Shown here one piece after another: positions 1-5,433 of a DNA stretch of 5,433 bases (within the stretch, counting starts at the first letter, position 1; every line of letters starts with the position of its first letter). Below the pieces are notes generated by a model, which saw only the letters and a program-made list of their open reading frames with translations, made no database searches and was not told the DNA's origin. Origin of the DNA: Flavobacteriaceae bacterium UBA7433 (lineage in GTDB: Bacteria; Bacteroidota; Bacteroidia; Flavobacteriales; Flavobacteriaceae); NCBI GenBank assembly GCA_002477565.1, contig DLQL01000023.1, positions 1 to 5,433 of the forward strand, in the 5' to 3' direction. The position numbers and the translations under genes were made by a program.

Positions 1-564
1 TTCACGAACGACCAAGACGTTTTGCCGTGTACCATAAACAGTGAGGTCTCCTGCCAACCCCAAGGCCTCCAAAACTGTGATTCTTTCATTCTGAACGTCA
101 TAGGTGCCTGGCCTTTTTACCTCTCCCAAAACAGTGACTTTGAAGTTGAGCAATCGCAGGTTTACAATGGGATTGACCAAAAAAGGTTTCAATTTATTTT
201 TGAGCAGTTCTTGTGCTTGCAAACGAGTCAAACCAGCCAATTGCAACTGTCCCAACTGTGGATAATCAATACTTCCATCTTTGGCAATCAAATAGGTTTG
301 CAATTGGGGTGTTCCTGCAACAAAATTCCCAGTTGCATTATAAGAAATTACTGGTAAATTAAAAGGAATGGCTGCCTCGTTGTCCAAGGAAGCGACTGTG
401 ATGGACAGCTTGTCATCGGCTTTTAACAGGGGCGTATAATTCAAATTGTTGGTGAATTCAAGTGTATCTATCCCTTGAAAATAAACCAAATCCTTCTTCG
501 AAGCACATGAATTTAAAATAAGGAAGGATGTTATCAATAAAATAAGAAAGAAAGCTTGCTTCAT
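1..564 (-). CDS. wza: Wza/BexD-like polysaccharide export lipoprotein (C-terminus cut off by window edge)
   Basis: Outer-membrane polysaccharide export protein of the Wza/BexD/KpsD family. In known members it forms the channel that carries capsule or exopolysaccharide through the periplasm and outer membrane. The frame is open for 188 codons from ATG at 564 to the window edge; Bacteroidota members usually run about 260 residues, so roughly the last quarter is missing. Residues 1-19 are a lipoprotein signal peptide ending in lipobox LNSC, with Cys20 as the lipidated residue, which supports this start. The following ASKKD lacks the acidic patch associated with surface export in this phylum, so a periplasm-facing anchor is likely (inference). 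A Poly_export domain covers about 45-135, with LKADDKLSITV at 47-57 and KDGSIDYPQLGQLQLAGL at 95-112. An SLBB domain begins near 141 with FKVTVLGEVKRPGTYDV. It is the last gene of the cluster seen here; a Wzc-type co-polymerase often follows in related loci. Sure of the family, less of the polymer exported. Confidence 0.93.
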   Translation of the reverse strand, partial: MKQAFFLILLITSFLILNSCASKKDLVYFQGIDTLEFTNNLNYTPLLKADDKLSITVASLDNEAAIPFNLPVISYNATGNFVAGTPQLQTYLIAKDGSIDYPQLGQLQLAGLTRLQAQELLKNKLKPFLVNPIVNLRLLNFKVTVLGEVKRPGTYDVQNERITVLEALGLAGDLTVYGTRQNVLVVRE

Positions 565-652
565 GTGTAATTTTTTTTGGGAATTTACATTATTTTTAAA
601 CGAAATAAAATTACTGATGCGTTTTTTAAGTATTTAAAAATAAGTAAGAGAG
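565..652. other. AT-rich intergenic gap between dehydratase and exporter genes
   Basis: This 88-bp gap lies between the dehydratase stop (TAG, 653-655) and the exporter ATG. It is strongly AT-rich and has no Shine-Dalgarno match next to the start; the bases just upstream are A-rich on the coding strand, as is common in Bacteroidota. I found no exact TAnnTTTG box. The nearest matches, TATTTTTA and TAATTTTA on the minus strand, each miss one base. The only inverted repeat is a 5-bp all-A/T stem around 631-642, too weak for an intrinsic terminator. Read-through from the dehydratase gene is therefore the simplest source of exporter mRNA, although a weak promoter here cannot be excluded. Confidence 0.5.
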
Positions 653-2563
653 CTATTGTGTTTTTGAAAGGGCGTCCAAGCTTGAAAAAACAGAGTTTTC
701 AGAAATGTATTCCGGGACGATTTCCTTGATTCTATTTACTGTAGATTCCGAATCTTGAATTTTGTTTTGCACGCACAATTTTTCAATCAAAGCAATTGTT
801 TGTTCAACATTCAGATTGCGAACTTGGGCGATGGTTATTTTTTTGTGATGGGTTGGTATGGTGTTTTCTTCGTCGTTCAACAATTCTTCGTACAACTTTT
901 CTCCTGGTCTCAGGCCGGTAATTTCAATGTCTATGTCTTCGGGATAGCGCAATCCTGAAAGTTGAATCATGCGCACTGCCAAATCGTAAATTTTAACGGA
1001 AGTCCCCATGTCAAAAAGAAAAATCTCCCCTCCCTTGCCCATAGCAGCGGCTTCGAGTACGAGTTGACAAGCCTCTGGTATCGTCATGAAATAACGTGTA
1101 ATTTCTTTGTGAGTCAGGGTCAATGGCCCTCCTGCTTCAATTTGTTTTTTAAACAAAGGGATGACGGAGCCATTCGAGCCTAACACGTTGCCAAAACGTG
1201 TGGTGATAAACTTGGTCTTTGAACCTTTAAGGGCGTTCATGCTGGTAACATACATCTCGGCCACACGCTTTGTCGCTCCCATTACATTGGTCGGATTGAC
1301 TGCTTTGTCTGTTGAGACCATTACAAACTTTTTTACTTGGTGTTTGAAAGATAGGTCTGCGATGTTTTTGGTGCCCCCGACATTGACCTTTACGGCTTCG
1401 TATGGGTTTTCTTCCATCAAGGGCACGTGCTTGTAAGCTGCTGCATGAAAAACAAAGTCTGGTTTGAAAGTCTCAAACATGGCTTCCATACTGTATCTGT
1501 CACGAACATCGGCTACCTGCACTTTGAAAAAGGTTTTTTTCTGTAGTTTTAGTTCTTGTTGCAAATTGTATAGCTCCGACTCTGACTGATCGAGCAAAAG
1601 CAATTCTTGACAAGGGTAAGCGGACAATTGTCTTGAAATTTCACTCCCAATAGAGCCAGATGCGCCTGTCACTAAAATTCGTTTGTCTTTCAATTCTTCA
1701 GCGAGGGCATCATTGTTTAAATTGATGGGACTTCGCTCCAAGAGGTCTTCTATTTGAATTTGTTTGATTTGTCTCAGGTTCAAATCACCATTGATCCACC
1801 TTGAAATTAATGGCGCAATTTTTACTTTGACATCCAGCTTGTAGAAGCGATCCACAATTTCCAATATGCGTTCTGGCTTTATTGATCGGATGGCGATGAT
1901 GATTTCTTCAATCTTATGTTCACGAACAAATTTTTCTGTGATGGCTTTGGGTTCTAAAATAGGCAAACGGTTTATTTTCATGCCCACCTTTTTGGAATTG
2001 TCATCGATAAAAGCAACCACTTTGTAGCTGTTGGCGTCTTTTCCCAGTGTAGCGTTCAAGATAGCTCCCATTTCTCCTGCTCCATAGATTATAACGGAAG
2101 AAGGTTTTTCAAAACTAGTCTTCAAGGTGTAATAGACAGTCTTAAACAAAAAGCGACTGGTGATCAATACGATGGTATTTAGTAAAAAGTGAATGGCAAT
2201 AATTGGGGTGGAAAATTCAAAGAAAATGTTCAAACTAAAAAAATCAGTGACCATTCCAAATAGAACCATAGAAATCATCAAAACACTGGAGCCTATGAAT
2301 ACGTTCAAGGCGTCTTTTATACCCGTATGCCGAACCACTCCTTTGTAAGACCCTATCAACAAAAAACTAAACAATGCCAGGAAGACTAAAACAGGGACAT
2401 GAAGAAAGAATGAGTATAAGTCAAAATCTAAAGAGAAATTGAAACGAATCACATGAGCGATAAAAAAGGTTTGAACAACCAGGAACAAGTCAATCAAAAG
2501 CACCAACCAACGGGGTGCGTTTTTTGGGGTACGATTTAAAATATAAGACTTCAACAACGACAT
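653..2563 (-). CDS. Membrane-bound UDP-sugar 4,6-dehydratase, PglF/WbpM/CapD (FlaA1/EpsC) family
   Basis: Nucleotide-sugar 4,6-dehydratase of the long membrane-anchored class, most likely converting UDP-GlcNAc (or a close relative) to UDP-4-keto-6-deoxy sugar, the precursor of sugars such as bacillosamine, QuiNAc or FucNAc. I take the ATG at 2563 (636 aa), a normal length for the class. Four N-terminal membrane helices lie near 19-40, 53-73, 86-108 and 116-138. A first Rossmann-like domain carries GAGEMG at 161-166. The catalytic extended-SDR domain starts at about 295 with the NAD-binding TGASGSIG (299-306), then HAAAYKHV (373-380), STDK (417-420), Met428 and Lys432, TRFGNVLGS (455-463) and GLRPGEKLYEE (550-560). 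The usual SDR tyrosine is replaced by Met428. The spacing from Thr-Asp-Lys to Met and Lys matches PglF, where Asp and Lys of that triad take over catalysis; this separates it from soluble FlaA1-type enzymes that keep Tyr. All catalytic motifs are intact. Class is certain; exact substrate and product are inferred. Confidence 0.95.
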   Translation of the reverse strand: MSLLKSYILNRTPKNAPRWLVLLIDLFLVVQTFFIAHVIRFNFSLDFDLYSFFLHVPVLVFLALFSFLLIGSYKGVVRHTGIKDALNVFIGSSVLMISMVLFGMVTDFFSLNIFFEFSTPIIAIHFLLNTIVLITSRFLFKTVYYTLKTSFEKPSSVIIYGAGEMGAILNATLGKDANSYKVVAFIDDNSKKVGMKINRLPILEPKAITEKFVREHKIEEIIIAIRSIKPERILEIVDRFYKLDVKVKIAPLISRWINGDLNLRQIKQIQIEDLLERSPINLNNDALAEELKDKRILVTGASGSIGSEISRQLSAYPCQELLLLDQSESELYNLQQELKLQKKTFFKVQVADVRDRYSMEAMFETFKPDFVFHAAAYKHVPLMEENPYEAVKVNVGGTKNIADLSFKHQVKKFVMVSTDKAVNPTNVMGATKRVAEMYVTSMNALKGSKTKFITTRFGNVLGSNGSVIPLFKKQIEAGGPLTLTHKEITRYFMTIPEACQLVLEAAAMGKGGEIFLFDMGTSVKIYDLAVRMIQLSGLRYPEDIDIEITGLRPGEKLYEELLNDEENTIPTHHKKITIAQVRNLNVEQTIALIEKLCVQNKIQDSESTVNRIKEIVPEYISENSVFSSLDALSKTQ

Positions 2564-2569
2564 AGTCAA
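2561..2569 (-). promoter_or_regulatory. Start-codon choice for the dehydratase: ATG rather than upstream TTG
   Basis: The longest open frame begins with TTG at 2569, giving Leu/Met-Thr before the ATG at 2563. The ATG is only two codons further in and is followed by SLLKSYILN and then the first membrane helix, so nothing is lost by using it. Neither codon has a purine-rich Shine-Dalgarno sequence; the upstream coding-strand sequence is AT-only for nearly 20 bases. I therefore place the start at 2563 by codon preference alone. Confidence 0.7.
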
Positions 2570-2704
2570 TATTATATTAAAATATTTGTGTTTGGGAATG
2601 GGGGACTAAAAATCATACAAGTCAAGTTAATCAGTAATGCCAAAAATAATTCTTTTTATTGAAATTTCTATTAAAATGAAAAAGATTTATAAGAAGGGGG
2701 TGGC
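2564..2704. other. 141-bp intergenic gap upstream of the dehydratase gene
   Basis: This is the longest non-coding stretch in the window, between the glycosyltransferase stop (TAA, 2705-2707) and the dehydratase ATG. It is mostly A/T with short C-runs on the coding strand (2588-2602 and 2696-2703 region). I see no GC-rich hairpin followed by a T tract, so no intrinsic terminator. It contains a candidate Bacteroidota -7 box (2641-2648) and two copies of the self-palindrome AATATT (2568-2573 and 2581-2586) close to the start codon. The gap contrasts with the zero and one-base junctions between the three upstream genes and is the best place for an internal promoter. Confidence 0.55.
2641..2648 (-). 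promoter_or_regulatory. Candidate Bacteroidota -7 box (TATTTTTG) upstream of the dehydratase
   Basis: Read on the minus strand these bases are TATTTTTG, an exact match to the TAnnTTTG -7 element described for the primary sigma factor of Bacteroidetes. It would start transcription roughly 70 bp upstream of the dehydratase ATG. The matching -33 TTTG is absent at the expected spacing (about 19-21 bp upstream); only TTTC is found nearby. In such AT-rich DNA an eight-base motif with two free positions can arise by chance, so this remains a candidate. Confidence 0.3.
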
Positions 2705-3847
2705 TTAAAAAGTTTCCTTTTCTATTATTGACTGAAAAAGAGCCATGTGTGTGGCCACAACTTCTTTTTGATCAAATTCCTGTTCGGCTTTTTGACGGGA
2801 ATATTTACCCATTGCATTTCTCTTTTCGGAGGAATTGATTAATTTTTCGATGGCCTTTGCCAACAAGCTGACTGCTTTGACGGGTACCTTGTAGCCATTC
2901 AATCCCTCTTCTACACATTCACGGCACCCAATTGCTTCTGTGGTCACAATAGGAAGTCCCACAGCGGCTGCTTCAAGCAACACCGTTGGCATTCCTTCAC
3001 GAAAGGAAGGCAACACAACGATTGCTGCATTTTGATAGACTGGAAGCATCTCGGATTGAAATCCGGTCCATTCCAAAAATCCTGGAATGCAATTTTTGAG
3101 CAAATAAGCCTTGTCAACTGCTTCTTTGTTTCCGTAGTCAATCATACCACAAATTTGAAAGAGGACAGTTCCTTTGTATTTGTACTCCAAGAGTTTTGAA
3201 GCTTCAACAAATTCTTTCACCCCCTTATCCCAAAGCAAACGTGTTGGCATCAAGACGGTTAGAATTTCTTTGGGAATTGTTTTCGCTGGGTAATACTTGT
3301 GTAAATCTACGCCAACTCCTTTTACGATTTGAAAGGTGTTTTGAGCCGCGACAACTTTGAGTTCTTTCAATTCTGTAAGATCGTCTTTGTTTTCAAAGAC
3401 CAAATGATTGTCGGATTTGTCAAAAGCATAGCGCATCAATAAAATCATTATTTTTTGAACAAGACCTCTGCGGTCAGCGGTAAAATTGTAACCCAAACCA
3501 CTGATGCCGTTGACGGTTTTTAATTTTAGAATTTTAGAAATGAAGGTGCCGTAGATGACGGGTTTCATGGTTACTTGATAGACCAAAGTTGGCCGTACCT
3601 TTCGATACACAGCAAACATAAAATACAGGGCCTTGCATTCAGAAAACGGATGGGTTCCCGAACGGGAAATGGGCAGGTCTATAAAGTGCATCCCAGCTTC
3701 TTGAATTTCGGAAGCACGACCGGTGTTTTTGGCCAAAACAGTCACCTGAAACCCTTTGTCAAGGGCTGCTTTTCCAATAGCCATCCGATGGGAAATAAAA
3801 ATCCAATCGACATTGGCTACAATCAAAAGGCGTTTTGTTTTTTTCAT
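2705..3847 (-). CDS. GT4-family glycosyltransferase, PglA-like
   Basis: Retaining, GT-B fold glycosyltransferase of family GT4, predicted to add a sugar to the lipid-linked repeat unit on the cytoplasmic side of the inner membrane. The protein has 380 aa, typical for the family, with no signal peptide. The N-terminal acceptor-side domain covers about 5-185, with FISHRMAIGKAAL (17-29), SRSGTHPF (61-68) and GISGLGYNF (114-122). The C-terminal Glycos_transf_1 domain covers about 193-370, with Arg203 and Lys208 in TRLLWDKGVKEF and the E-x7-E motif Glu284/Glu292 in SFREGMPTVLLEA. Several of these blocks resemble, from memory, Campylobacter PglA, which adds alpha-1,3-GalNAc to undecaprenyl-PP-bacillosamine; that suggests an acceptor with an acetamido sugar, but GT4 specificity cannot be read from motifs. 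The ATG at 3847 shares its A with the TGA of the upstream membrane-protein gene (TGATG), so translation is probably coupled. GT4 assignment is firm; donor and acceptor are unknown. Confidence 0.92.
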   Translation of the reverse strand: MKKTKRLLIVANVDWIFISHRMAIGKAALDKGFQVTVLAKNTGRASEIQEAGMHFIDLPISRSGTHPFSECKALYFMFAVYRKVRPTLVYQVTMKPVIYGTFISKILKLKTVNGISGLGYNFTADRRGLVQKIMILLMRYAFDKSDNHLVFENKDDLTELKELKVVAAQNTFQIVKGVGVDLHKYYPAKTIPKEILTVLMPTRLLWDKGVKEFVEASKLLEYKYKGTVLFQICGMIDYGNKEAVDKAYLLKNCIPGFLEWTGFQSEMLPVYQNAAIVVLPSFREGMPTVLLEAAAVGLPIVTTEAIGCRECVEEGLNGYKVPVKAVSLLAKAIEKLINSSEKRNAMGKYSRQKAEQEFDQKEVVATHMALFQSIIEKETF

Positions 3848-3849
3848 CA
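3845..3849 (-). promoter_or_regulatory. TGATG stop-start overlap (translational coupling)
   Basis: On the minus strand the TGA of the putative polymerase gene (3849-3847) shares its last base with the ATG of the glycosyltransferase gene (3847-3845). One-base overlaps like this usually mean that the ribosome ending the first gene reinitiates on the second, which would tie the amounts of the two proteins together. No Shine-Dalgarno sequence is evident, which also favours coupling. Confidence 0.75.
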
Positions 3850-5043
3850 GTCGGGTTTTCGTTTCTCCATTTGAGCAGGCAACTGTTCTGAGTATAAGTC
3901 GTCAAAAACTCGAAAAGCTGCAAAAAACAAATAGGGCAAAAACATCAATCGCATGCGATTTCCAAGGCCCAAGTTGTACAAATAGGAAGCAAATAGTAGC
4001 AGTAAGAAACTTCCTGACACCAACGCAAATTGGACTTCTCGATTCAACATCTTAAAAGAAAGTCTTTTCCGAAGCAGCGTTACGAAGACCCCGATAAAAA
4101 CAACAATGTAGTAGCAGTTTTCCACAGCCGAAATCCAATGAATTGGACTTTTAATCGCTGACAAAAAAGGAAGGGGCATAAATAGCAAGTATAAAATCCG
4201 AGAAAAAAAAGTTGTTTCTTTCAAAGAAATGGCTGTGTTTCCTCCCAAAGAAGCTGTGTAATTCACAAAGTGCTCTTTGTATGCTAATAAAGAATCCAAA
4301 CTGAACCTATCTAAATCGGTAAAAAACAGCACTCCTATCGGAAAAAGCACCAAAAAAGAAAATGCGGTTGCCCAAATTGCAAATGCCTTCAGTTGCTTTG
4401 AATTCTTCTCACCTCTTAGGATCATTACAAACAGAACGACAAGCAGAACAAAAAAGACATGGGGTCTGAGGAAAAAAATCATAAGGAACAAAACAATCAT
4501 TTTCCAGTCGTAAGTTCGGTTGCTTATTTTTTTTAGAAGCAAAGCCATCCACAAAAACAAGAGCGCTTCCTTGCCCAACATTCCCGTCCAAATATGGATA
4601 CTCGGCAACATAAAAAAGAGCAACAACGGATAGCTTCTCTTTCGAACCGCATCCAAATTGATCATTTCAAAATAAATCAAAAAGCCTTTGAAACTTAGTG
4701 TCGCAAAGAGCAAGAACAAAACTGTCAACGATACTTTTGCTTGTACCAAAGGATAAATAAAAAATGAAAGAAAACCGTGGCCAAAATCGAACAATTGGAA
4801 CCACGAGTCCGCGTATAAAGCCGCATTGAAAAAATCATGGGGGTCTAAAATGCTAGGAAGCCGGTCCAAAGTAATACCAAATACAAGAGAAACAGATAGG
4901 TGAATGATTCCGAAAAGAACAAGAAATACGCGGTTTTCAAAACGGGTTGTTTTTTGCAAAATTTTCCTAAGTTGAACTCCTATGTACCAAGCCAAAAGGA
5001 GGAGGACCAAACCATTGCTAAAAAGAGAGATGTATGGAATCAC
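3847..5043 (-). CDS. Polytopic membrane protein, putative Wzy-type O-antigen/capsule polymerase
   Basis: Very hydrophobic 398-residue protein with about 10-12 membrane helices, for example near 4-24, 38-58, 105-127, 181-209, 220-241, 309-324, 336-355 and 366-378. Two longer polar segments, about 59-87 and 242-282, are candidate periplasmic loops. Size, helix number, a large loop in the second half, and position between a Wzx flippase and a glycosyltransferase all fit Wzy, which joins undecaprenyl-linked repeat units in the periplasm. Wzy proteins are too divergent for a family call from reading alone. Blocks likely to be conserved are PSIHIWTGMLGKEA (147-160), RPH (193-195) and NLGLGNRMRLMFLP (357-370); Arg193 and Arg363/365 are candidates for the functional arginines known in Wzy proteins. 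The start is GTG at 5043 immediately after the flippase TAA; the next in-frame ATG would remove over 120 residues and three helices, so GTG is preferred. Membrane protein certain; polymerase role inferred mainly from context. Confidence 0.75.
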   Translation of the reverse strand: MIPYISLFSNGLVLLLLAWYIGVQLRKILQKTTRFENRVFLVLFGIIHLSVSLVFGITLDRLPSILDPHDFFNAALYADSWFQLFDFGHGFLSFFIYPLVQAKVSLTVLFLLFATLSFKGFLIYFEMINLDAVRKRSYPLLLFFMLPSIHIWTGMLGKEALLFLWMALLLKKISNRTYDWKMIVLFLMIFFLRPHVFFVLLVVLFVMILRGEKNSKQLKAFAIWATAFSFLVLFPIGVLFFTDLDRFSLDSLLAYKEHFVNYTASLGGNTAISLKETTFFSRILYLLFMPLPFLSAIKSPIHWISAVENCYYIVVFIGVFVTLLRKRLSFKMLNREVQFALVSGSFLLLLFASYLYNLGLGNRMRLMFLPYLFFAAFRVFDDLYSEQLPAQMEKRKPD

Positions 5044-5046
5044 TTA
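5041..5046 (-). promoter_or_regulatory. TAAGTG junction: flippase stop abutting GTG start, same frame
   Basis: Read on the minus strand, the TAA ending the flippase (5046-5044) is followed with no spacer by the GTG that begins the putative polymerase (5043-5041). Both genes are in the same reading frame, so a single stop codon separates them. No Shine-Dalgarno sequence precedes the GTG; upstream on the coding strand there is a T7A6 run and then CAACATTTG. Reinitiation by terminating ribosomes is the likely way the second gene is translated. Confidence 0.65.
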
Positions 5047-5433
5047 CAAATGTTGTTTTTTAAAAAAATAAAAAGAGAGTCCCGCATGTACGATACGTGC
5101 CAATAATAAAGCAACTGCACCTCCCAAATAAGAATGCAAAGGAACCAAGAGTACTGCAGCTAAAATCATGACTGCGGAAGCAAAGGCTGTGATTCTTCCA
5201 AAGAGTTTGTCTTGGTAGAGCGGTAGCAAGCCGTTCCATCCATAACTAGAAATACAGGCCACTAAAAAAGGAATGGGACTCAATAGTTTGACGAGCTGTA
5301 CCGTTTGCAACAAATGACTCGGTTCTTCAAACTGCAACCAACTGGTAATTAACAAGTTGCAAAAAACAAACATCCCCAAACTCAAGAGGAAGCCCATACC
5401 CAACAACAACATGCGTGTCGAAAACATCGCGGT
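5044..5433 (-). CDS. wzx: Wzx-like polysaccharide flippase, C-terminal fragment (5' end outside window)
   Basis: C-terminal 129 residues of a MOP-superfamily oligosaccharide flippase, which moves undecaprenyl-PP-linked repeat units from the cytoplasmic to the periplasmic face of the inner membrane. The frame is open to the window edge (two codons precede the first Met at 5427), so that Met is internal; whole Wzx proteins have about 400-480 residues, so about two thirds is missing. Fragment residues about 8-30, 43-63, 80-98 and 101-123 are membrane helices, followed by the short basic tail KKQHL. The order LLSPIPFLVACISSYGWNG, then LLPLYQDKLFGRI, then VPLHSYLGGAVALLLAR has the look of the late helices of RfbX/Wzx proteins: the helix before a 'G..LL...gk' turn, then the 'lyG..Gaaia' helix. 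The neighbouring putative polymerase supports this. A related MATE-like membrane protein is the only serious alternative. Confidence 0.82.
   Translation of the reverse strand, partial: TAMFSTRMLLLGMGFLLSLGMFVFCNLLITSWLQFEEPSHLLQTVQLVKLLSPIPFLVACISSYGWNGLLPLYQDKLFGRITAFASAVMILAAVLLVPLHSYLGGAVALLLARIVHAGLSFYFFKKQHL

Noticed and set aside
22..357. Plus-strand open frame of 111 codons
   Set aside because: It lies entirely within the exporter gene on the minus strand. Its product is Gln/Cys/Ser-rich with no recognisable domain, whereas the minus-strand frame has a lipobox and export-domain motifs.
755..1436. Three plus-strand open frames (755-958, 962-1183, 1161-1436)
   Set aside because: All are antisense to the catalytic domain of the dehydratase, whose motifs are intact across this stretch. 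Their translations look like reverse-complement shadow sequence.
2568..2586. AATATT inverted repeat (7-base spacer) just upstream of the dehydratase start
   Set aside because: Both arms are six-base all-A/T self-palindromes in AT-only sequence, so the hairpin would be very weak and chance occurrence is likely.
2572..2616. Tiny 14-codon open frame (MIFSPPFPNTNILI) on the minus strand, ending 8 bp before the dehydratase ATG
   Set aside because: It has no ribosome binding site, no attenuator-like hairpin and no run of regulatory codons. A frame this short is expected by chance in a 141-bp gap.
2944..3141. Minus-strand 65-codon open frame within the glycosyltransferase gene
   Set aside because: It is an alternative frame inside the E-x7-E region of the GT4 gene, with Cys-rich composition and no sign of its own start signals.
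3575..4055. Two overlapping plus-strand open frames of 99 codons (3575-3874 and 3756-4055)
   Set aside because: They are antisense to the N-terminus of the glycosyltransferase and the C-terminus of the membrane protein, both of which read well on the minus strand.
5055..5067. T7A6 run containing AAAAAAC as a programmed -1 frameshift site
   Set aside because: The zero frame reads TTT TTT AAA AAA C, not the A AAA AAC phasing needed for tandem slippage. A -1 shift on the T-run meets a stop at once and no downstream stimulatory hairpin is visible.
4277..5106. Open frames 4277-4513 (+), 4409-4591 (-) and 4900-5106 (+)
   Set aside because: All fall within the putative polymerase gene or its junction with the flippase. 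The Lys/Asn-rich plus-strand products are what the antisense of Phe/Leu-rich membrane helices gives.

Overview
This window looks like part of a surface-polysaccharide (capsule or O-antigen type) biosynthesis locus from a Bacteroidota bacterium, probably in the Flavobacteriia/Cytophagia range. The support is the moderately AT-rich composition, gene starts without clear Shine-Dalgarno sequences, a perfect TAnnTTTG-type -7 box in one intergenic gap, and the protein types: a short lipoprotein form of the Wza/BexD exporter and a long membrane-bound FlaA1/CapD/PglF-type dehydratase. The species cannot be named from this sequence.

All five genes lie on the minus strand, so transcription runs from high to low coordinates. 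In that order they are: (1) the C-terminal part of a Wzx-like flippase, 5433-5044, with its 5' end outside the window; (2) a polytopic membrane protein that is probably the Wzy-type polymerase, 5043-3847, starting with GTG directly after the flippase stop; (3) a GT4 glycosyltransferase resembling PglA, 3847-2705, overlapping the previous stop by one base; (4) a membrane-anchored UDP-sugar 4,6-dehydratase of the PglF/WbpM type, 2563-653, after a 141-bp gap; (5) a Wza-like outer-membrane export lipoprotein, 564 to the window edge, after an 88-bp gap, with its C-terminus outside the window.

Together these fit a Wzx/Wzy-dependent pathway. The dehydratase makes a 4-keto-6-deoxy amino-sugar nucleotide precursor. 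The glycosyltransferase extends a lipid-linked repeat unit on the cytoplasmic face. The flippase moves the unit across the inner membrane, the polymerase joins units in the periplasm, and the exporter carries the chain through the outer membrane. The initiating phosphoglycosyltransferase, the enzymes that finish the amino sugar, and the Wzc-type co-polymerase are not in the window and would be expected in flanking DNA.

The first three genes are packed end to end and are probably translationally coupled. The last two follow longer AT-rich gaps and could have their own promoters. I see no tRNA, rRNA, insertion sequence, CRISPR array, long repeat or convincing intrinsic terminator. No stretch without a gene is longer than 141 bp. 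I did not find a clearly new type of system. The least characterised component is the putative polymerase.
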